A program made the translations under genes and the position numbers. A stretch of DNA of 64,000 bases from Rhodocyclaceae bacterium. GTDB lineage: Bacteria > Pseudomonadota > Gammaproteobacteria > Burkholderiales > Rhodocyclaceae. The stretch is from assembly GCA_006218025.1 (NCBI GenBank), contig VBWA01000012.1:58528-122527 (forward strand), given 5' to 3'. The notes below the pieces were generated by a model that worked only from the letters and a program-made list of their open reading frames with translations, did not search any database and was not told the DNA's origin. Shown piece after piece: positions 61,333-64,000 of the stretch (position 1 is the first letter of the stretch; every line of letters starts with the position of its first letter).

Positions 61333-62613
61333 ATGGCAAATTTTACTACCCCGGAAGACGGCTCCAATCTGCGGCTCAACCTGCGGCGCACGGTGACGCT
61401 GCGCTGGTGGCTGCTGGCGGCCGTCGCGATCGCCGTGTCGTCGGCGCCGACTCTTCTGGATATCGCCCTGCCGCAACTGCCCATGTTCGCGGTAGTCGTG
61501 CTGATGGTGGCGTTCAACGGCTATGTGCAGTGGCGCACGGGAACCGATGAGCCGGTCGGCGCGGCGGAACTGTTCGGTCAGCTGTGCGTCGATCTGGCGG
61601 CGCTCGGGATTCTGTTGTATCTGTCCGGCGGGGCGGCCAATCCGCTGATCTCCTTCCTTTTGGTGCCGGTCGCCGTGGCCGCGCTGTCCTTGCCGGGAAG
61701 GCTCACGGCCGCGGTCGCGCTGCTCGCCGTTGCCATCTACTCGCTGCTGATGTGGCAGTTTTTGCCGCTGCCGGTTGCCGACGCCGAGCGCGCCACACGC
61801 CTGCATCTGGCCGGCATGTGGCTGACCTTTGTGGTTTCCGCGGCCATGATTGCCTGGTTCGTGGCGCGCATGACGGCTTCGATCCGTGAACGCGACACGC
61901 GGCTGGCGGCGGCGCGCGAACAGGCCCTGCGCGACGAGCGCGTGGTGGCGCTGGGCGCCCTCGCGGCCGGCGCCGCGCATGAACTGGGAACGCCGCTGGC
62001 TACCATTGCGGTGATCGTCGGCGAGCTGGAGCGGGAAGTCGGTCTCGATGCCGAGGCGCGTCGCGATCTGTCCGTGGTGATGGAACAGATCGAGCTTTGC
62101 AAGGGCATTATCAGCACCTTGGCCGAGCGAACCGGAACGCGGCGGCCCGAGCATGTCGAAGTCGTCGATGCGCGCGTCTGGCTGGAAGCTCTGCGCGCGC
62201 GCTGGCATGCGATGCGGCCGCAGGCGGCCAGCCGCTTGACGATTGCGGGTGGCCCCGGAGTGCCGCTGATCGTCACCGAGGCGACGCTGGAGCAGGCGCT
62301 GATCAATCTGCTCAACAATGCGGCCGATGCCGGCGATGCTGAAATCGAAGTCAGGCTCGCCTGGGACCGGGCGACACTGACGATCCTGATCGCGGACGGC
62401 GGCCCCGGCTTCCCTGCCGAAGTTCTGCATCAGGCCGGCCGCGTGCCGCTGCCCGCACGCGATGGCGGGGCCGGCATTGGCCTGTTGCTGGCATATTCGG
62501 CGATCGAGAGGCTGGGTGGACGCATCGCGTTGGATAATCCCACTGGCGGGGGCGGCCGGGTCAGGATCGAATTGCCGATCGCGCAAGATCGGACCACGAC
62601 TGGAGCGACATGA
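61333..62613 (+). CDS. regB: Redox sensor histidine kinase RegB/PrrB-type
   Basis: This 426-residue membrane kinase has about six hydrophobic segments (about 25-180) with the quinone-site signature GGAANPLISFLLVP. The H-box is LAAGAAHELGTPLA, then the redox cysteine region QIELCKGII (Cys about 257), N-box LINLLNNAADAG and G-boxes (ADGGPGFP, GGAGIGLLLAY). RegB senses redox state through the cysteine and quinones. It overlaps regA by four bases. A repeat copy lies in TM1 as AVSSAPTLL. Confidence 0.92.
   Translation: MANFTTPEDGSNLRLNLRRTVTLRWWLLAAVAIAVSSAPTLLDIALPQLPMFAVVVLMVAFNGYVQWRTGTDEPVGAAELFGQLCVDLAALGILLYLSGGAANPLISFLLVPVAVAALSLPGRLTAAVALLAVAIYSLLMWQFLPLPVADAERATRLHLAGMWLTFVVSAAMIAWFVARMTASIRERDTRLAAAREQALRDERVVALGALAAGAAHELGTPLATIAVIVGELEREVGLDAEARRDLSVVMEQIELCKGIISTLAERTGTRRPEHVEVVDARVWLEALRARWHAMRPQAASRLTIAGGPGVPLIVTEATLEQALINLLNNAADAGDAEIEVRLAWDRATLTILIADGGPGFPAEVLHQAGRVPLPARDGGAGIGLLLAYSAIERLGGRIALDNPTGGGGRVRIELPIAQDRTTTGAT
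61431..61452 (-). repeat. Dispersed 22-bp repeat, copy 13 (inside regB, divergent)
   Basis: Minus-strand AGTCGGCGCCG ACGAC ACGGCG; several changes from the consensus, but encodes AVSSAPTL, parallel to AVPPAPTL in cheA and cheB. Confidence 0.55.
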
Positions 62614-63164
62614 ACGAGAGCATATTGGTCATCGAGGACGACGACACCTTCAGTGCGACGCTGGTGCGCGCATTGAAGCGGCGTGGTTACCAGGCGCTTG
62701 CCGCAACGGACGTGGCAGCGGCGATCAGCCTGATGGAAACGGCCGCGCCGGCCTGGGTGGTGCTGGATCTGAACCTCGCCGGGGCATCCGGTCTGGCCTT
62801 GATTCCGCGCTTGCGCGAAATCGATCCCGCGTGCCGGATCGTTGTCCTCACCGGCTATGCCAGTATCAGCACGGCGGTCGACGCGATCAAGCTGGGGGCG
62901 GTACAGTACCTGGCCAAGCCGGTGGACGTCGATACGCTGCTGCGGGCATTCGGCCACGCGCTCCAGCCCGCCGAAACATCTTCCGCAGTCAGCGCGCCGG
63001 CTGCCATTTCGCATTCGCCGATGTCGGTCGAGCGTATGGAATGGGAGCACATCCAGCGCGTCTTGCGCGAGCACAAGGGCAACATCTCCGCCACCGCGCG
63101 GGCGCTCAACATGCATCGGCGCACCTTGCAGCGCAAGCTGTCGAAACGTCCGGCCAGGCAGTAG
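62610..63164 (+). CDS. regA: Redox response regulator RegA/PrrA-type
   Basis: This 184-residue regulator has a receiver (acidic IEDDD, phospho-Asp in VVLDLNLAGASG, lysine LAKPVD) and a compact C-terminal Fis-type helix-turn-helix (EWEHIQRVLREHKGNISATARALNMH in two stretches), the same layout as RegA/ActR/RegR. It pairs with regB and is expected to bind GCGRC...GNCGC boxes. Confidence 0.93.
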   Translation: MNESILVIEDDDTFSATLVRALKRRGYQALAATDVAAAISLMETAAPAWVVLDLNLAGASGLALIPRLREIDPACRIVVLTGYASISTAVDAIKLGAVQYLAKPVDVDTLLRAFGHALQPAETSSAVSAPAAISHSPMSVERMEWEHIQRVLREHKGNISATARALNMHRRTLQRKLSKRPARQ

Positions 63165-63197
63165 GAAGGCGGCACGTTCGGAGGGCTCGCTCCGTAT

Positions 63198-63668
63198 TCA
63201 GTGCCCTGTATCGAAGCGGAAGGGCACTGCGATGCGCTGCCGGTCGGTTTCGACAACGACCGTCGCCACCCAGGTCATGCGGCCGGAAACGCAAACCGGC
63301 AGGGAGGTTTCGCCGGCATGGCGTCCGGCCCCGGTTGCAGTGAGCACGCTCCGGTTGAAACCCATGTTCATGCTCTCCCCGGCGAAGTCCACTTCGATTT
63401 TTCTCGGTTCGATTCCGCTGACGGTCACCTCGACGCGCAAGGCTTGAAGAAGGGGGATCGGACGCGGCGTGATGGAGAGCTCCAGGCGCCCGCCCTGCGG
63501 CAATGCGGCCGAGCATGCCCGGCGCTGCAAGTCGCAACCGGGTTCCGCCGTGCCCGTGACATCGGCCTTCGGCAGCAGCAGCGGCGACAGCTGGTGACCG
63601 ATGAGGGCGATGGCAGCCAGCGCTACGATCATCGCCAGATTGATCAGCTGGGATTTACCGATTTTCAA
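63198..63668 (-). CDS. Membrane-anchored periplasmic protein of unknown function
   Basis: This 156-residue protein has an N-terminal membrane anchor (INLAMIVALAAIALIGHQLS) and a periplasmic domain rich in beta strands, with EVDFAGESMNMGFNRSVL and LPVCVSGRMTWVATVVVE. It slightly resembles FixH-like or copper-chaperone-associated proteins, but I do not recognise a family with confidence. A TTG at 63668 follows GGAG with eight-base spacing; an earlier TTG at 63710 is possible. It is convergent with regA and divergent from the next gene. Confidence 0.5.
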   Translation of the reverse strand: MKIGKSQLINLAMIVALAAIALIGHQLSPLLLPKADVTGTAEPGCDLQRRACSAALPQGGRLELSITPRPIPLLQALRVEVTVSGIEPRKIEVDFAGESMNMGFNRSVLTATGAGRHAGETSLPVCVSGRMTWVATVVVETDRQRIAVPFRFDTGH

Positions 63669-63726
63669 TACCGAGACTCCATACCGCGGGTTATGTCTGA
63701 ATAGGGCCAAGATGCATGGCGGAAAG

Positions 63727-63740
63727 TTGATCTACGTCAA
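63727..63740 (+). promoter_or_regulatory. FNR/DNR box upstream of the nosZ-like gene
   Basis: TTGATCTACGTCAA is an FNR-family dyad (TTGAT-N4-GTCAA), 136 bases before the ATG. It suggests the gene at 63876 is induced in anaerobic denitrifying conditions together with nirS. Confidence 0.75.
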
Positions 63741-63770
63741 TCCCTGGCAGCCTGTTCCGGCGTCAAATAT

Positions 63771-63801
63771 GCGGCATATTGTCGCAGCGGCATATTGTCG
63801 C
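63771..63801 (+). promoter_or_regulatory. Tandem RegA/RegR-type boxes in a 16-bp direct repeat
   Basis: GCGGCATATTGTCGC occurs at 63771-63785 and again at 63787-63801. The repeating unit GCATATTGTCGCAGCG is exactly duplicated at 63774-63789 and 63790-63805. Each copy matches 14 of 15 positions of the RegR consensus as I recall it. They lie between the FNR box and the start codon of the next gene. Confidence 0.7.
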
Positions 63802-63875
63802 AGCGACGATCAGGGAGCAAGAAGCGTATCGGAAGCAGGACCTACGACGTATCAACCGGAATGGGAGCTACAAAC

Positions 63876-64000
63876 ATGAAGCAGTTTAACAAGCAAGCCA
63901 CGTCGCTGCTGCTGGCGGCTGGGATGGGGCTGGCGGCGACGGCAGCCTGGTCGGCCGACACCCTGCAGGATGTGCTCAAGGCGCGCGGTTTGAGTCAGCA
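63876..64000 (+). CDS. N-terminus of a secreted protein, possibly Sec-type nitrous oxide reductase
   Basis: Only the first 41 codons are in the window. MKQFNKQATSLLLAAGMGLA with AATAAWSA is a Sec signal peptide. The mature start DTLQDVLKARGLSQQ resembles the N-terminus of Sec-dependent (clade II) NosZ in Rhodocyclales, recalled from the family rather than checked. The FNR box and RegA-type boxes upstream fit a denitrification gene. A secreted cytochrome is the main alternative. ATG at 63876 has GGGAG upstream. Confidence 0.45.
   Translation, partial: MKQFNKQATSLLLAAGMGLAATAAWSADTLQDVLKARGLSQ

Overview
The window looks like GC-rich chromosomal DNA from a denitrifying betaproteobacterium, most likely of the Rhodocyclales/Sterolibacteriaceae type. 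The gene content supports this: a class I PHA synthesis cluster with PhaR, an FFLEE-motif protein, a cd1 nitrite reductase (nirS) cluster, a RegB/RegA-type redox two-component system, cobalamin salvage under a B12 riboswitch, and a Tar/Aer-style chemotaxis operon. This placement is inferred from gene content only; no 16S gene is present.

Layout. 0-5 kb: a ZIP metal transporter, then phaC, two tandem phaB genes and phaR (polyhydroxybutyrate synthesis). 5-9 kb: rimO, a patatin-like lipase, a GlcD-type FAD oxidase, and a tRNA locus in which the 5' part of tRNA-Ala(GGC) is joined directly to the 3' part of tRNA-Glu(UUC). 9-12.3 kb: cobC-cobS-cobT under a cobalamin riboswitch, with divergent cobU. 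12.3-13.7 kb: a patchy, AT-richer stretch with a GIY-YIG protein, an orphan HicB-like protein and orphan terminators. 14.5-29.6 kb: a long lipid region. It carries an aldehyde dehydrogenase, a Tat-exported small protein, a GMC alcohol oxidase, lipases, a two-domain SDR/acyl reductase, a phasin, a TetR regulator, a wax ester synthase (WS/DGAT), an acyl-CoA-binding protein and FadD. Together these could make and break down wax esters or other neutral lipids. 29.7-32.3 kb: a hydrolase, BtuF and a VOC protein.

32.4-46.2 kb: a PilB/GspE-like ATPase with a zinc-ribbon protein and a CheY, then a chemotaxis operon (cheY, cheA, cheW, a 1077-residue receptor, cheR, cheD, cheB, all on the minus strand), a diguanylate cyclase, an XRE regulator and a cysteine-poor DksA. 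46.4-48.9 kb: isoquinoline oxidoreductase-type iorAB, with iorB broken by an internal deletion. 49.1-53.3 kb: btuB-btuC-btuD under a second cobalamin riboswitch. 53.4-60.6 kb: nirS-nirT-nirB-cupredoxin-nirC-nirF-nirDL-nirG-nirH, with a consensus FNR/DNR box. 60.6-64 kb: a diheme cytochrome c, regB-regA, a membrane-anchored protein and the start of a secreted protein that resembles Sec-type NosZ.

Two regulatory or structural signals stand out that gene calling does not explain. (1) A dispersed repeat of about 22 bp (core AGTCGGCGCTG, ending ACGGCG) occurs 13 times, both between genes and inside cobT, cheB, cheA, nirDL and regB, and at both ends of a lipase gene. (2) The same 15-bp operator, GCGRCRTATTGTCGC, lies between the cytochrome c gene and regB and occurs twice in tandem upstream of the nosZ-like gene. 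It closely resembles the RegR/RegA box and suggests that the regBA pair seen here controls these promoters.
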